This document shows, piece after piece, positions 7,897 through 17,415 of a DNA stretch of 38,488 nt (position 1 is the stretch's first letter; every line of letters starts with the position of its first letter). The notes beneath the pieces are model-generated. The model saw only the letters and a list, made by a program, of their open reading frames with translations, had not been told where the DNA came from and ran no database searches. The position numbers and the translations under genes were made by a program. This DNA is from Candidatus Methylomirabilis sp. GTDB lineage: Bacteria; Oederibacteriota; PGYV01; DYJU01. Location of the stretch: assembly GCA_020722985.1 (NCBI GenBank), contig DYJU01000015.1:1-38488 (forward strand), in the 5' to 3' direction.

Positions 7897-8808
7897 TTAA
7901 TAATTTAAAGTTCCAATCAATAAATTAATATCATCTATTTTATTTAATTTCATAAAATTTTTTATTCCATCTATTACTTTTATACACGTAAGTGGATCCC
8001 TGAAATTTGCAGAACCAATTTGAATTGCTGTTGCCCCTGCAATTAAAAATTCAATAGCATCTTTATATGTCATTATTCCGCCTATACCTATCACAGGTAT
8101 CTTAACTTTTTTATAAACTTTATGAACCATTGCAAGTGCTATAGGTTTTATAGCAGGTCCAGAAAGTCCTCCATAAATATTTGAAAGAACAGGACGTCTT
8201 TTTATAATATCTATTGCTAAACCCTGTAAGGTATTAATCAATGATACTGAATCCGCACCGTATTCTTCACATAGTATTGCAATATCTTCTACAGGATTAA
8301 TATTAGGTGATAATTTTACTATGATTGTTCTTGTATAAATTTTTTTTATGTTATAAAGTAATTTTTTAATTGCTTTTTTATCAGAAGCAAATTGTATCCC
8401 GCCTTTTTTAACATTTGGACATGAAATATTAATTTCAATTGCATCAATATTTACTTCAGATAATCTTTCTGCAACTCTTATATATTCGTCAATAGTTTTG
8501 CCGTAGATATTTACAATTATTGGGATTTTATATTTTTTTAATTCTGGTAATTTTTCATTAATGAAATTTTCCACTCCAATATTTTGTAATCCAATTGAAT
8601 TTAAAATACCAGACGATGTTTCAATCAACCTTTGTGGTTTATTACCTTTGACAGGAATTATGGAAAGTCCTTTGGTTACAATTGCCCCTAATTCTGATAA
8701 ATTAAAAAAATTCTTATATTCAAGTCCATATCCAAATGTTCCAGAAGCAGGCATTACAGGATTTTTTAAAATCAACTTTCCTATTTTAACAGTGGTATTT
8801 ATTTCCAT
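7897..8808 (-). CDS. pyrD: Dihydroorotate dehydrogenase B, catalytic subunit
   Basis: 303 residues. Class 1B DHODH: FMN-binding TIM barrel with ASGTFGYG near the N-terminus, the base Cys130 in NISCPNVKKGG (class 1 uses Cys; class 2 uses Ser), and C-terminal IGIGGIMTYKDA and GATAIQIGSA phosphate-binding segments. It oxidises dihydroorotate to orotate and passes electrons through PyrK to NAD+. It follows pyrK after 2 bp, consistent with a PyrD2-PyrK2 heterotetramer. Confidence 0.93.
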   Translation of the reverse strand: MEINTTVKIGKLILKNPVMPASGTFGYGLEYKNFFNLSELGAIVTKGLSIIPVKGNKPQRLIETSSGILNSIGLQNIGVENFINEKLPELKKYKIPIIVNIYGKTIDEYIRVAERLSEVNIDAIEINISCPNVKKGGIQFASDKKAIKKLLYNIKKIYTRTIIVKLSPNINPVEDIAILCEEYGADSVSLINTLQGLAIDIIKRRPVLSNIYGGLSGPAIKPIALAMVHKVYKKVKIPVIGIGGIMTYKDAIEFLIAGATAIQIGSANFRDPLTCIKVIDGIKNFMKLNKIDDINLLIGTLNY

Positions 8809-8810
8809 AA

Positions 8811-9590
8811 TTAATCTTTTTCCAGAATAACTGAATTTAAATCAAAAACAGGTCCTTCTTTACAAACTCTTTTATATTCAAAACCATTATTATCTGTTTT
8901 AACTTTAATTACACATGAGAGACATACACCAAAACCACATCCCATATAAGATTCAAAAGATGCATATATTTTATTTTTTAATTCTAAATTTTTAATTGTA
9001 AGAAGCATCGGTTCAGGACCACAGGCAAATATCAACGAGTTATTATTTACTATTTTTTCCAAATAATGAGTTATAAATCCTTTATTTCCATAGCTGCCAT
9101 CATCAGTTGTAAAAATTGTATTAAATTTTTTAAAATTTTTTAAAAAAAATATTTCTTTTTTTGTTTTTGCTCCATATAATAAAGTAAATTTATATTTTTT
9201 ATTTTTAAGCCATTGACATAGAAAATTAAGTGATGCAATGCCTGTGCCACCCCCAAGTAATATAATATCATTTGAAGTGTTATCATTATTTGAAATAAAA
9301 TCTAAATATGAATTTCCAAGAAACCCTAAGAAATTTATTGTTTCACCTTTTTTTTTACTGGATAAAATTTTAGTGGCTTTTCCTATTACTTTATAAACTA
9401 TTTCTAATTTTTCATTTTCATAGTTAAAAATAGAAAATGGTCTGCGTAAAAAAATGTCACAACTATCATCAATAAGAATATTAACAAACTGTCCTGGTAA
9501 AGGGACTAAATTTTTTTTAATTTTTAATTTCAAATGATAAAAATTTTCCGATATTTTTTTATTATAAATTATTTTAGAATCAAATATCAT
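8811..9590 (-). CDS. pyrK: Dihydroorotate dehydrogenase B, electron-transfer subunit
   Basis: 259 residues. FAD-binding RRPFSI (49-54), NAD-binding GGGTG (113-117), CGPEPML, and the C-terminal [2Fe-2S] cysteines 218, 223, 226 and 243 in the C-x4-C-x2-C-x16-C arrangement typical of PyrK. It carries electrons from PyrD FMN to NAD+. Its start overlaps the carB stop by 4 bp (ATGA-type), showing tight translational coupling. Confidence 0.92.
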   Translation of the reverse strand: MIFDSKIIYNKKISENFYHLKLKIKKNLVPLPGQFVNILIDDSCDIFLRRPFSIFNYENEKLEIVYKVIGKATKILSSKKKGETINFLGFLGNSYLDFISNNDNTSNDIILLGGGTGIASLNFLCQWLKNKKYKFTLLYGAKTKKEIFFLKNFKKFNTIFTTDDGSYGNKGFITHYLEKIVNNNSLIFACGPEPMLLTIKNLELKNKIYASFESYMGCGFGVCLSCVIKVKTDNNGFEYKRVCKEGPVFDLNSVILEKD

Positions 9591-12500
9591 TCATAATATT
9601 CCTGTAAACTCTTAATTGTAAAATCCTGTTTTTTAACTGACTCAATAGCAGTAACAATTGCCTGCACCCCAGATAAGGTTGTTGTATAAGGTATACCTAA
9701 AATAACAGCGTTTCTTCTTATTTCAAAATCATCGCTTCTTGACCCTTTTCCGACCGGTGTATTTATTACAAGATCAACTTCTTTATTTTTCATTGCATCT
9801 AAAATATTTGGCCTTCCTTCATGAACTTTTAAAATTTTTTGAACATTTATACCAGAATTATTTAGCGCATTAGCAGTTCCTTCGGTTGCAATTATTTTAA
9901 ATCCCATGTCTTCAAATTTTTTTGCAACAAATATAATCTGACGTTTATCTTTATTTTTTACACTGATAAAAACTGTGCCTGATAAAGGAAGTTTCTGACC
10001 AGCGGCAATCTGTGCTTTATAATAAGCATGCCCAAAATTATTATCAATTCCCATAACTTCGCCTGTTGATTTCATTTCTGGACCTAATACAACATCAACC
10101 CCAGAAAATTTAGCAAATGGAAATACTGCTTCTTTTACAGCAACATGTTTTAAATCAAGATTTTCTTTGATTTTTAATTCTTTTAATGTTTTACCAAGCA
10201 TTATTTTTGTGGCAATTTTTGCCCACGGAATACCTGTTGCTTTTGAAACAAAAGGAACAGTTCTAGATGCCCTGGGATTTACTTCAAGGACATAAACTAT
10301 ATCGTTTTTTATTGCATACTGAACATTCATAAGACCAATTACTTTTAATTCGCGAGCTAATTTATATGTATAATCTCTTATCTTTTCTATTAAATCTTTT
10401 CTTAATGTATATGGCGGCAAAACACAAGCAGAATCGCCTGAATGAATTCCTGCTTCTTCTATATGTTCCATTATTCCTGCTATCACAACATCTTTGCCAT
10501 CAGAGACACAATCAACATCTATCTCTATAGCATCTTCTAAAAATTTATCAATAAGAATAGGATATTTTTCAGAAACTATAAATGCTTCTTTTGCATAATT
10601 TTTGAAAGTTTCATCATCATAAACAATTTCCATTGCTCTTCCACCTAAAACATAAGATGGTCTAACTAAGGCAGGATAACCTATTTTTTTAATAATTTTC
10701 CATGCCTCATCAATAGACCTTGCAGTTCCATTTTCTGGCCTTATTATTTTTAATTTTGAAAGTACTTTATCAAATTTTTTTCTGTCTTCTGCAATATCAA
10801 TAGAAACTGGGGAAGTTCCTATTATATTAACTTTATTTTTATAAAGTTCCATTGCAAGTTTAAGAGGTGTTTGACCACCAAATTGAACAATAAAACCCGT
10901 ATTTCTTCCTTCCTCTTCGTATATATTTAAAATATCTTCAAAAGTTAAAGGTTCAAAATAAAGTTTATCAGATGTATCATAATCAGTAGAAACTGTTTCT
11001 GGATTACAATTAACCATAGAAACTTCATATCCTTCGTCACGTAATGCAAACACACCATGAACACAACAATAATCAAATTCGATTCCCTGTCCTATTCTGT
11101 TTGGGCCACCACCTAAAATAACTGTTTTTTTTCTATTGCTTACAGGATTTTCATTTTCTTCTTCATAAGTAGAATAAAGATATGGAATTTTTGCATCAAA
11201 TTCACCAGCGCAGGTATCTAAATGCTTATAAACTGGTTTAATTTTTAATTTATTTCTAATTTTTCTTATTTGTTCTTCTTTTAGATTGAAAATTTTTGCG
11301 AGTTGAATATCTGAAAATCCTTCTTTTTTAGCTTTTTTAATAAGTAGTTTCACCTCATTTATATTTTCTTTAGTAATTTTTTTATTTATAGAGACCCATT
11401 TTTTCATTTTATATTCATGATCTAAAATTTCCTTTAATTGATAAATAAACCATTTATCAATTTTAGATAAATTATTTATTTCTTCTGGAGTCATACCTTT
11501 TTCTAAAGCGTATCTTATGTACCAGATTCGCTGTGAGTTTGGTTCCTGTAATTTCATTTTTATTTCTTCATTAGTTAATTTATTAATATCTGGATCTTTA
11601 CCATCACATCCAAATCCATATCTGCCTATTTCCAGTGAACGTAATGCCTTATTAATTGATTCTTTAAATGTCCTGCCAATAGACATAACTTCACCAATTG
11701 CTTTCATCTGTGTGCTTAAAATATCTTTTGTATCTTTAAATTTTTCAAAAGTAAATCTGGATACTTTTGTAACAACATAATCAACTGTTGGTTCAGTAGA
11801 TGCAGGCGTTGATTTTGTCATAGTATTTAGAATTTCATCCAGGGTATATCCAATTGCAAGTTTTGTTGCTACTCGTGCAATTGGAAATCCTGTTGCTTTG
11901 GAAGCAAGAGCAGATGAACGGGATACACGAGGATTTAATTCAATAACTTTAACCTTACCATTTTCAGGATTTACAGCAAATTGAATATTGACTCCCCCAT
12001 TTACACCGATTTCTCTCATAATGTCGATACCAGCATCTTTTAATAATTGGGATTCGCGAACTGTAAATGTTTGGGCAGGAGCAGAACAAATTGAATCTCC
12101 TGTATGAACTCCCATAGGATCAAAATTTTCAATGGTACAGATTAAAATAACATTATCTTTATGGTCACGCATTAATTCCAATTCATATTCTTTCCAGCCG
12201 AGAACTGATTCTTCTAAAAGGACTTTATTTACCGGTGATTCTTTTAGTCCCAAATATACTTTTTCTTTAAATTCCTCCATATTATATGCAACAGAACCGC
12301 CAGCCCCACCTAAAGTAAAAGCAGGTCTGATTATTATAGGAAATTTAATTTTTTCTGTTGTTTTTATAGCATCTTCTATAGAATCAACATATTCACTTTC
12401 AGGAACTTCTAATCCAATTTTTTGAACTGCTTTTTTAAAAAGCAATCTATCTTCTGCTTTTGAAATTGCGTTATAATCTGCTCCTATTAATTCTACACCA

Positions 12501-12832
12501 TATTTTTTTAAAATCCCCTTTTCACTTAAAAATGCTCCAAGATTTAAACCACTCTGTCCACCCATTGTTGGTAAAAGCGCATCTGGTTTTTCTTTTGCAA
12601 TAATTTTTTCAACAAATTCTGCATTTACTGGTTCTATATAAGTTTTGTATGCAAATTCCGGATCAGTCATTATTGTTGCAGGATTAGAATTAACTAAAAT
12701 TGCGTCATAGCCCTCTTCTTTTAATGCTTTTAATGCCTGTGTCCCTGAATAATCAAATTCGCATGCCTGTCCTATGACAATAGGACCAGAACCGATTATC
12801 ATTATTTTTTTTATATCTTTTCTTTTTGCCAT
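9587..12832 (-). CDS. carB: Carbamoyl-phosphate synthase large subunit
   Basis: 1081 residues, the usual full length. Two ATP-grasp halves: N-terminal [20 protein letters not shown] and C-terminal [20 protein letters not shown], each followed by its ATP-grasp domain, then an MGS-like allosteric domain (from about 940). Paired [16 protein letters not shown] and [16 protein letters not shown] metal/ATP segments are intact. It makes carbamoyl phosphate from bicarbonate, two ATP and ammonia. Start overlaps the carA stop by one base. The synthetase sites look normal, in contrast to the glutaminase partner CarA. Confidence 0.95.
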   Translation of the reverse strand: MAKRKDIKKIMIIGSGPIVIGQACEFDYSGTQALKALKEEGYDAILVNSNPATIMTDPEFAYKTYIEPVNAEFVEKIIAKEKPDALLPTMGGQSGLNLGAFLSEKGILKKYGVELIGADYNAISKAEDRLLFKKAVQKIGLEVPESEYVDSIEDAIKTTEKIKFPIIIRPAFTLGGAGGSVAYNMEEFKEKVYLGLKESPVNKVLLEESVLGWKEYELELMRDHKDNVILICTIENFDPMGVHTGDSICSAPAQTFTVRESQLLKDAGIDIMREIGVNGGVNIQFAVNPENGKVKVIELNPRVSRSSALASKATGFPIARVATKLAIGYTLDEILNTMTKSTPASTEPTVDYVVTKVSRFTFEKFKDTKDILSTQMKAIGEVMSIGRTFKESINKALRSLEIGRYGFGCDGKDPDINKLTNEEIKMKLQEPNSQRIWYIRYALEKGMTPEEINNLSKIDKWFIYQLKEILDHEYKMKKWVSINKKITKENINEVKLLIKKAKKEGFSDIQLAKIFNLKEEQIRKIRNKLKIKPVYKHLDTCAGEFDAKIPYLYSTYEEENENPVSNRKKTVILGGGPNRIGQGIEFDYCCVHGVFALRDEGYEVSMVNCNPETVSTDYDTSDKLYFEPLTFEDILNIYEEEGRNTGFIVQFGGQTPLKLAMELYKNKVNIIGTSPVSIDIAEDRKKFDKVLSKLKIIRPENGTARSIDEAWKIIKKIGYPALVRPSYVLGGRAMEIVYDDETFKNYAKEAFIVSEKYPILIDKFLEDAIEIDVDCVSDGKDVVIAGIMEHIEEAGIHSGDSACVLPPYTLRKDLIEKIRDYTYKLARELKVIGLMNVQYAIKNDIVYVLEVNPRASRTVPFVSKATGIPWAKIATKIMLGKTLKELKIKENLDLKHVAVKEAVFPFAKFSGVDVVLGPEMKSTGEVMGIDNNFGHAYYKAQIAAGQKLPLSGTVFISVKNKDKRQIIFVAKKFEDMGFKIIATEGTANALNNSGINVQKILKVHEGRPNILDAMKNKEVDLVINTPVGKGSRSDDFEIRRNAVILGIPYTTTLSGVQAIVTAIESVKKQDFTIKSLQEYYE

Positions 12833-14043
12833 TATTTGGCCTCCTTGTTTTTTTTAATATAATCAATAAATTTATTAATAACAAAAGGTGCATCATGTGC
12901 ACCAGGTCTTGCTAATGGATAGTATTGTATAGAAAATAATTTTATTTCAGGGCAATCTATTCCTTCTATTGTATTATCATTTAAATTTATATGTGATATA
13001 TTAATTTTATGTTGTGAATTTTTAAGTGATTTCTGTTCAACTGCATAACTATGACTCTGACAAACAACTTCAACTGTATTATTTTCTAAATTTTTTACTG
13101 AATGATTCATTCCATGGTGACCACAATTCATTTTATAAATATTTAATGAAAGGGCGCGTGCTAAAATTAAATGTCCTAATTCTATACCTAATAAAGGTTT
13201 TTTACCTAACAATTTTTTAACTTCATTTATAAGAAAATCAAGTTTTTCAGGTCTTGAAGGACCATTTGATATAACTATTCCATCAGGATCATATTCTAAA
13301 ATTTTTTCTGCCTTTGTATTAACAGGAACAACAGTAATTGAAAAATTTGATGATGCAAGCATCTGTAAAAAACTTCTTTTAATTCCACAATCAATCACTA
13401 CAACTTTTAAATTTTCTTTATTATTTGTAATTTTTAAATATAATTTTTCTTTTTCAAAAACATCCAGTGGTTTTAATTTATCAACCCATTTATATTCTTT
13501 TTTAGTAGAAACAATTTCAGAAAAGTTGTCATTATAATTATCAATAAATTTTTTTAATTTATCTTTTAATGAAATAATATTGAAATCAATAGTTGATATA
13601 ACACCTTTCATTTCTCCATTCTTTTTTATATGTTTAAAAAGTTTTCTTGTATCAATTTCTTCTATTGCAACTATTTTATTTTCTTTTAAATAATCTATAA
13701 AACTTTTTTGTGCTCGCCAGTTGCTTGTTACTTTGCTGATTTGTTTTGCAATAATACCGCAAGCATGAATATTATCAGATTCCTCGTCATCTTTATTTAC
13801 ACCATAATTACCTATTTCCGAATAAGTAAAACATATAATTTTACCTTTGGATGAAGGATTTGTAATTATTTCCTGATATCCTGTTTCTGATGTTTCGCAT
13901 ATAATTTCCCCAAAAGTCTCACCTGATGAACCTATTGATATTCCTTCATAGAAAGAGCCATCTTCTAAAAATAAAATGGCTTTTGCAAATAAATCTTTTT
14001 CAATCTGCATCTTTTTTCTTTTTTTAGGATATTTTCTTTTCAT
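12832..14043 (-). CDS. carA: CarA-like small subunit with a dead glutaminase site
   Basis: 403 residues from ATG 14043 (GGAGG 8 bp upstream, just after the pyrC stop); upstream ATGs lie inside pyrC. The CPSase small-subunit N-domain ([25 protein letters not shown]) and class-I GATase fold ([25 protein letters not shown]) are recognisable and collinear with E. coli CarA. All three catalytic positions are replaced: GICLGH reads GIELGH (Glu288, codon 13180-13182), and HPE reads YPL (Tyr375 at 12919-12921, Leu377 at 12913-12915). The oxyanion-hole GPGDP reads GPSRP. It cannot hydrolyse glutamine by the known mechanism. It probably persists as a structural partner of CarB, which would use free ammonia. 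Confidence 0.9.
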   Translation of the reverse strand: MKRKYPKKRKKMQIEKDLFAKAILFLEDGSFYEGISIGSSGETFGEIICETSETGYQEIITNPSSKGKIICFTYSEIGNYGVNKDDEESDNIHACGIIAKQISKVTSNWRAQKSFIDYLKENKIVAIEEIDTRKLFKHIKKNGEMKGVISTIDFNIISLKDKLKKFIDNYNDNFSEIVSTKKEYKWVDKLKPLDVFEKEKLYLKITNNKENLKVVVIDCGIKRSFLQMLASSNFSITVVPVNTKAEKILEYDPDGIVISNGPSRPEKLDFLINEVKKLLGKKPLLGIELGHLILARALSLNIYKMNCGHHGMNHSVKNLENNTVEVVCQSHSYAVEQKSLKNSQHKINISHINLNDNTIEGIDCPEIKLFSIQYYPLARPGAHDAPFVINKFIDYIKKNKEAK

Positions 14044-14044
14044 T

Positions 14045-15328
14045 TTAATTTCCTCCTTCTTCATAAATAATTTTTCCATTTTTAATTACTTTTTCTATAC
14101 TTCCTTTAAGTTTCATACCTAAAAATGGTGAATTCGTTGAACGGGATGCAAAAAAATCTTCGGTAATTAATACTTCTTTATCAATATTTGAAATTACTAT
14201 ATCTGCAACTTCTCCTTCTGATAAACTTCCTTTTTTTAATTTTAATATTTTAGCTGGATTGAATGTAATTTTTGCAATTGCTTCCTGTAAATTTAAAACT
14301 TTTGTATGAACAAGTTCTGTAATAATTAATGGAAATGCAGTTTCTAACCCGATTATTCCATCTGTGGCAATATTAAATTCAACATGTTTGTCCAGTTCGG
14401 CATGGGGTGCATGATCTGTTGCTATTACATCTATTATTCCATCCTTTAATCCTTTTTTAATTGCTTTTATATCAGATTTTGAACGAAGAGGTGGCTTCAT
14501 TTTATAGTTTGTATCATAAGTTTGTAGCATAGAATCATCCAGCGTGAAATGATGTGGGGTAACTTCTGCTGTTACATTTACTCCCACTTTTTTACCCCAT
14601 CTTATTATTTCAACTGAACCTTCTGTTGAAATATGCGCAATATGAATTCTACCACCAAAATCTTTTGCTAATAAAATATCCCTTGCTACCATTATTTCTT
14701 CTGCTGCAGCAGGAATGCCTTTTAACCCTAAAAGTGTTGAATAATACCCTTCATTCATTACTCCTTCAGATGTTAAACTTATATCTTCACAATGATCAAT
14801 AACAGGAATATCAAACATCTGTGTATATTGTAAAACCCTCCTCATAATTTCCGAATTTGCAACACAATTTCCATCATCAGATATAGCAACAGCACCTGCT
14901 TTTACAAGTTCACCAATTGGCGATAATTCATTTCCTTCCCTTGCCTTTGTTATAGTTCCCACAGGCAAAACATCAACTATCCCTACTTGTTTTGATTTCA
15001 TATTAATAAATTCAACCATTGCCTGATTATCAATCGGTGGATTTGTATTTGGCATACAACAAATTGTTGTAAATCCGCCTTTTGCTGCTGCTTTTGATCC
15101 TGTTTCTATGGTTTCTTTATATTCAAAACCCGGTTCCCTTAAATGGGTATGCATATCAATAAAACCTGGGGTTACAATACAGCCTTCTGCATCGATTATC
15201 TTTGCCTGATTATCAACAATATTTTTTTCTTTTCTGGATATAATATTATTAACTATGAGAAGGTCTAATTTTTCTTCTATCTTATTTGCCGGATCAATTA
15301 CTACACCATTTTTAATTAATAACTTCAT
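14045..15328 (-). CDS. pyrC: Dihydroorotase
   Basis: 427 residues, class I (PyrC/AllB-type) amidohydrolase. Start ATG 15328 has GGAGGT seven bases upstream; a longer frame runs back inside pyrB. The composite-barrel N-terminus (LLIKNGVVIDPANK) leads into the metal motif GFIDMHTHLREPG (His60, His62), with further ligands in VIDHCEDISL and IHIAHIST and catalytic Asp in IATDHAPH. It converts carbamoyl-aspartate to dihydroorotate. Overlaps pyrB by 17 bp. Confidence 0.93.
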   Translation of the reverse strand: MKLLIKNGVVIDPANKIEEKLDLLIVNNIISRKEKNIVDNQAKIIDAEGCIVTPGFIDMHTHLREPGFEYKETIETGSKAAAKGGFTTICCMPNTNPPIDNQAMVEFINMKSKQVGIVDVLPVGTITKAREGNELSPIGELVKAGAVAISDDGNCVANSEIMRRVLQYTQMFDIPVIDHCEDISLTSEGVMNEGYYSTLLGLKGIPAAAEEIMVARDILLAKDFGGRIHIAHISTEGSVEIIRWGKKVGVNVTAEVTPHHFTLDDSMLQTYDTNYKMKPPLRSKSDIKAIKKGLKDGIIDVIATDHAPHAELDKHVEFNIATDGIIGLETAFPLIITELVHTKVLNLQEAIAKITFNPAKILKLKKGSLSEGEVADIVISNIDKEVLITEDFFASRSTNSPFLGMKLKGSIEKVIKNGKIIYEEGGN

Positions 15329-16244
15329 CTTTTTTACCTCCACCCATGAGATATAAAACAGCCATTCTAACTGCAACTCCATTTGTTACCTGTTCTTCTA
15401 TTACTGATTTTTCTCCATCTGCAACATTTGGAGAAATTTCTATCCCGCGATTCATAGGACCAGGATGCATAACCATACAATCTGGTTTTGCATATTTTAA
15501 TTTTTCTGTATTTATACCAAAAAGCATTGCATATTCTCTTATAGTCGGGAATAAATTTTTTTTCTGTCGTTCTAATTGAATTCGTAAAATATTTATTACA
15601 TCAACATCTTTTAACCCCTGCTTTAAATCTGTAAAAACCTCTACGCCTAACTTTTCAATATCTTTTGGTATGAGGGTAGAAGGACCCACAACTCTTATTT
15701 TGGCGCCTAATTTAATCAACCCCCATATATTAGATCTTGCAACGCGTGAATGTGCAATATCACCAACTATTGCAACTTTTAATCCTTCAATTTTCTTCTT
15801 TTTTTCCATAATTGTGAATATATCTAATAATCCCTGTGTTGGATGTTCATGCATCCCATCCCCTGCATTTATTATAGAAGATTTTATATTTTTTGAGAGA
15901 AATAAAGGAACACCGGATATCGAATGTCGAATAACAACATAATCAATTTGCATGGCTTCTATTGTTCTTAAAGTATCAATGAGTGTTTCTCCTTTTACAA
16001 CAGAACTTGTACTGACAGCAACATTTAAAACATCTGCGCTTAATCTTTTTGCAGCTAATTCAAATGATGTTCTCGTTCTTGTGGATGGTTCATAAAAAAT
16101 ATTTAAAACTGTTTTTCCTTTTAAAGTTGGTACTTTCTTTACAGGTTTTAAAATAATTTCTTTAAAAGTTTTTGCAAGATTTAGAATATCTAAAATATCT
16201 TCTTTTGATATATCCTGAAGGGCTATTAAGTGTTTAAATGCCAT
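15312..16244 (-). CDS. pyrB: Aspartate carbamoyltransferase catalytic subunit
   Basis: 310 residues. Carbamoyl-phosphate site STRTRTS (54-60), SSVVKGET loop (80-87, the Ser-Lys swing loop), HPTQGLLD (134-141) and the aspartate-site motif HPGPMNRG near the C-terminus are all intact. First committed step of pyrimidine synthesis. No pyrI regulatory subunit lies nearby, as in the Bacillus-type arrangement. AAAGGAGG precedes the ATG; pyrR is 24 bp upstream. Confidence 0.95.
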   Translation of the reverse strand: MAFKHLIALQDISKEDILDILNLAKTFKEIILKPVKKVPTLKGKTVLNIFYEPSTRTRTSFELAAKRLSADVLNVAVSTSSVVKGETLIDTLRTIEAMQIDYVVIRHSISGVPLFLSKNIKSSIINAGDGMHEHPTQGLLDIFTIMEKKKKIEGLKVAIVGDIAHSRVARSNIWGLIKLGAKIRVVGPSTLIPKDIEKLGVEVFTDLKQGLKDVDVINILRIQLERQKKNLFPTIREYAMLFGINTEKLKYAKPDCMVMHPGPMNRGIEISPNVADGEKSVIEEQVTNGVAVRMAVLYLMGGGKKDEVIN

Positions 16245-16268
16245 AAAAGCCTCCTTTTAAATTTCTGA

Positions 16269-16817
16269 TTATTTATTTTTTTCTACAAGTAATACTTTCT
16301 CATCTTTTTCGCCGATTATAACAATTATTTCTTCATTTAACGCAGTTGGAATATTTTTCCCAACATAATTTGCCTGTATTGGTAATTCTCTATGACCACG
16401 ATCTATTAAAACAGCAAGTTGTATTGTTTTAGGTCTGCCATACTCAATAAGAACTTCCATTCCAGCCCTTGCAGTCCTACCCGCAAACAAAACGTCATCA
16501 ACCATAATAACATCTTTACCATCAATAGCAAAAGGGATATCGCTTCCTGATATTTCTTTTTTACTTTTATTTAAGTCATAATCATCCCTGTATAGGGTTA
16601 TATCAATAAAGCCAACTGGCACAGATATTTTTTCTATTTTATTTATTATATCAGATAATCTACGTGCAAGGATATCCCCTCTTTTACGAATCCCGATTAT
16701 TACTAAATTTTTTGCCCCTTTATTTTTTTCAATTATTTCATGTGCAATTCTTTTTAATGCTCTTTCTATTGACTGCGCATCCATAAGTTCTGCTTTAATT
16801 TTATAATTTCTATCCAT
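16269..16817 (-). CDS. pyrR: PyrR attenuation regulator / uracil phosphoribosyltransferase
   Basis: 182 residues, normal for PyrR. The type-I PRTase PRPP loop VIMVDDVLFAGRTA (103-116) and the GIRKRGDILARRL segment are both present. It binds UMP/UTP and the pyr leader RNA, promoting termination when pyrimidines are plentiful. First gene of the operon, directly downstream of a matching PyrR-binding loop and terminator, which supports cis control of the whole pyr operon. Confidence 0.95.
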   Translation of the reverse strand: MDRNYKIKAELMDAQSIERALKRIAHEIIEKNKGAKNLVIIGIRKRGDILARRLSDIINKIEKISVPVGFIDITLYRDDYDLNKSKKEISGSDIPFAIDGKDVIMVDDVLFAGRTARAGMEVLIEYGRPKTIQLAVLIDRGHRELPIQANYVGKNIPTALNEEIIVIIGEKDEKVLLVEKNK

Positions 16818-16842
16818 TTTTCACCACCTATTTATATAAATT

Positions 16843-16879
16843 AAAAAAGCCTTCCCTGCAAAATATACAGAAAGAAGGC
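16843..16879 (-). terminator. Attenuator terminator of the pyr operon
   Basis: On the minus strand GCCTTC (16879-16874) pairs with GAAGGC (16854-16849), extended inward by CTG/CAG pairing, and is followed by six T (16848-16843). A classical intrinsic terminator 26 bp before the pyrR start codon, in the position of a PyrR-controlled attenuator. Confidence 0.9.
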
Positions 16880-16893
16880 ATTTCATATTTTTA

Positions 16894-16919
16894 CCTTTCC
16901 AATCTCGCAGGACCAGATT
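16894..16919 (-). promoter_or_regulatory. PyrR-binding RNA element (anti-antiterminator)
   Basis: The minus strand reads AATCT-GGTCCTGCG-AGATT followed by GGAAAGG. The loop GUCCUGCGAGAUU fits the PyrR-binding consensus (UCCNGNGAGRYU) and is closed by a 5-bp AATCT/AGATT stem (16919-16915, 16905-16901). The GGAAAGG tail can pair with the CCUUCUUUC arm of the downstream terminator, which would be the alternative antiterminator. Confidence 0.85.
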
Positions 16920-16946
16920 AAAGGACATCTCTTTAAAATTTTACAT

Positions 16947-16974
16947 ATATTACAATTTTATAAAAAAAAGTCAA
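16947..16974 (-). promoter_or_regulatory. Predicted promoter of the pyr operon
   Basis: Minus strand TTGACT (16974-16969), 16-bp spacer, TAATAT (16952-16947). Transcription would start near 16940, placing the PyrR-binding loop within the first 40 bases of the leader. Confidence 0.6.
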
Positions 16975-17016
16975 TATTTATTTTGTTCATAACCATTAAT
17001 GTCTTAATTCTTAATT

Positions 17017-17346
17017 TTATTCATTAACTATATCGTCTATTAATTTTCTATCCTCATCTTTTAACATTAAAAATTTTATACCGAATTGAGTATCTTTCCC
17101 AGATTCTTTAATCCATCTGACTGATTTTCGGCAAAAGATACCATAGGAGTTGCTCTTTTATTTATTTTTATTTCAACCCTCAGTATGTCACCTTCTTTTC
17201 CAGCAGGCACACCTATAATGCGAACACCACCAATAACTTTCGCCTTCTTTTTTTATAATTTCTACTTCCCTTGAATCAGGTATAAGTTTGTAATTTACTT
17301 TGAATTGTATTTTAACTTTTTTATACTGTTTTGTTTCTACAAACAT
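17017..17346 (-). pseudogene. PilZ-domain protein gene broken by two frameshifts
   Basis: Three consecutive reading frames join into one ~110-residue PilZ-like protein. Frame 1 from ATG 17346 is MFVETKQYKKVKIQFKVNYK followed by LIPDSREVEII. Frame 2 gives KKKAKVIGGVRIIGVPAG followed by KEGDILRVEIKINKRATPMVSF. Frame 3 gives CRKSVRWIKES followed by GKDTQFGIKFLMLKDEDRK and a stop at 17017-17019. The shifts fall at a run of seven A (about 17248-17254) and at a TTTT run near 17137. PilZ domains bind cyclic di-GMP. The parts are otherwise well preserved, so this is either recent decay or homopolymer sequencing/assembly error. Confidence 0.7.
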
Positions 17347-17415
17347 TTCACTTCTGACATATAATCCCAATTTTAAAATTTTTTATATTTTCCCTCTATA
17401 TCGTTAAAAGTTAAA

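Noticed and set aside
10000-12800. Possible compensating defect in CarB
   Set aside because: Both ATP-grasp halves, their metal/ATP motifs and the length look normal, so the loss is confined to CarA.
14044-14079. Extended N-terminus of CarA
   Set aside because: It overlaps pyrC; ATG 14043 has a strong ribosome site immediately after the pyrC stop.
15329-15382. Extended N-terminus of PyrC
   Set aside because: It lies within pyrB coding sequence; the ATG at 15328 has GGAGGT and fits the family start.
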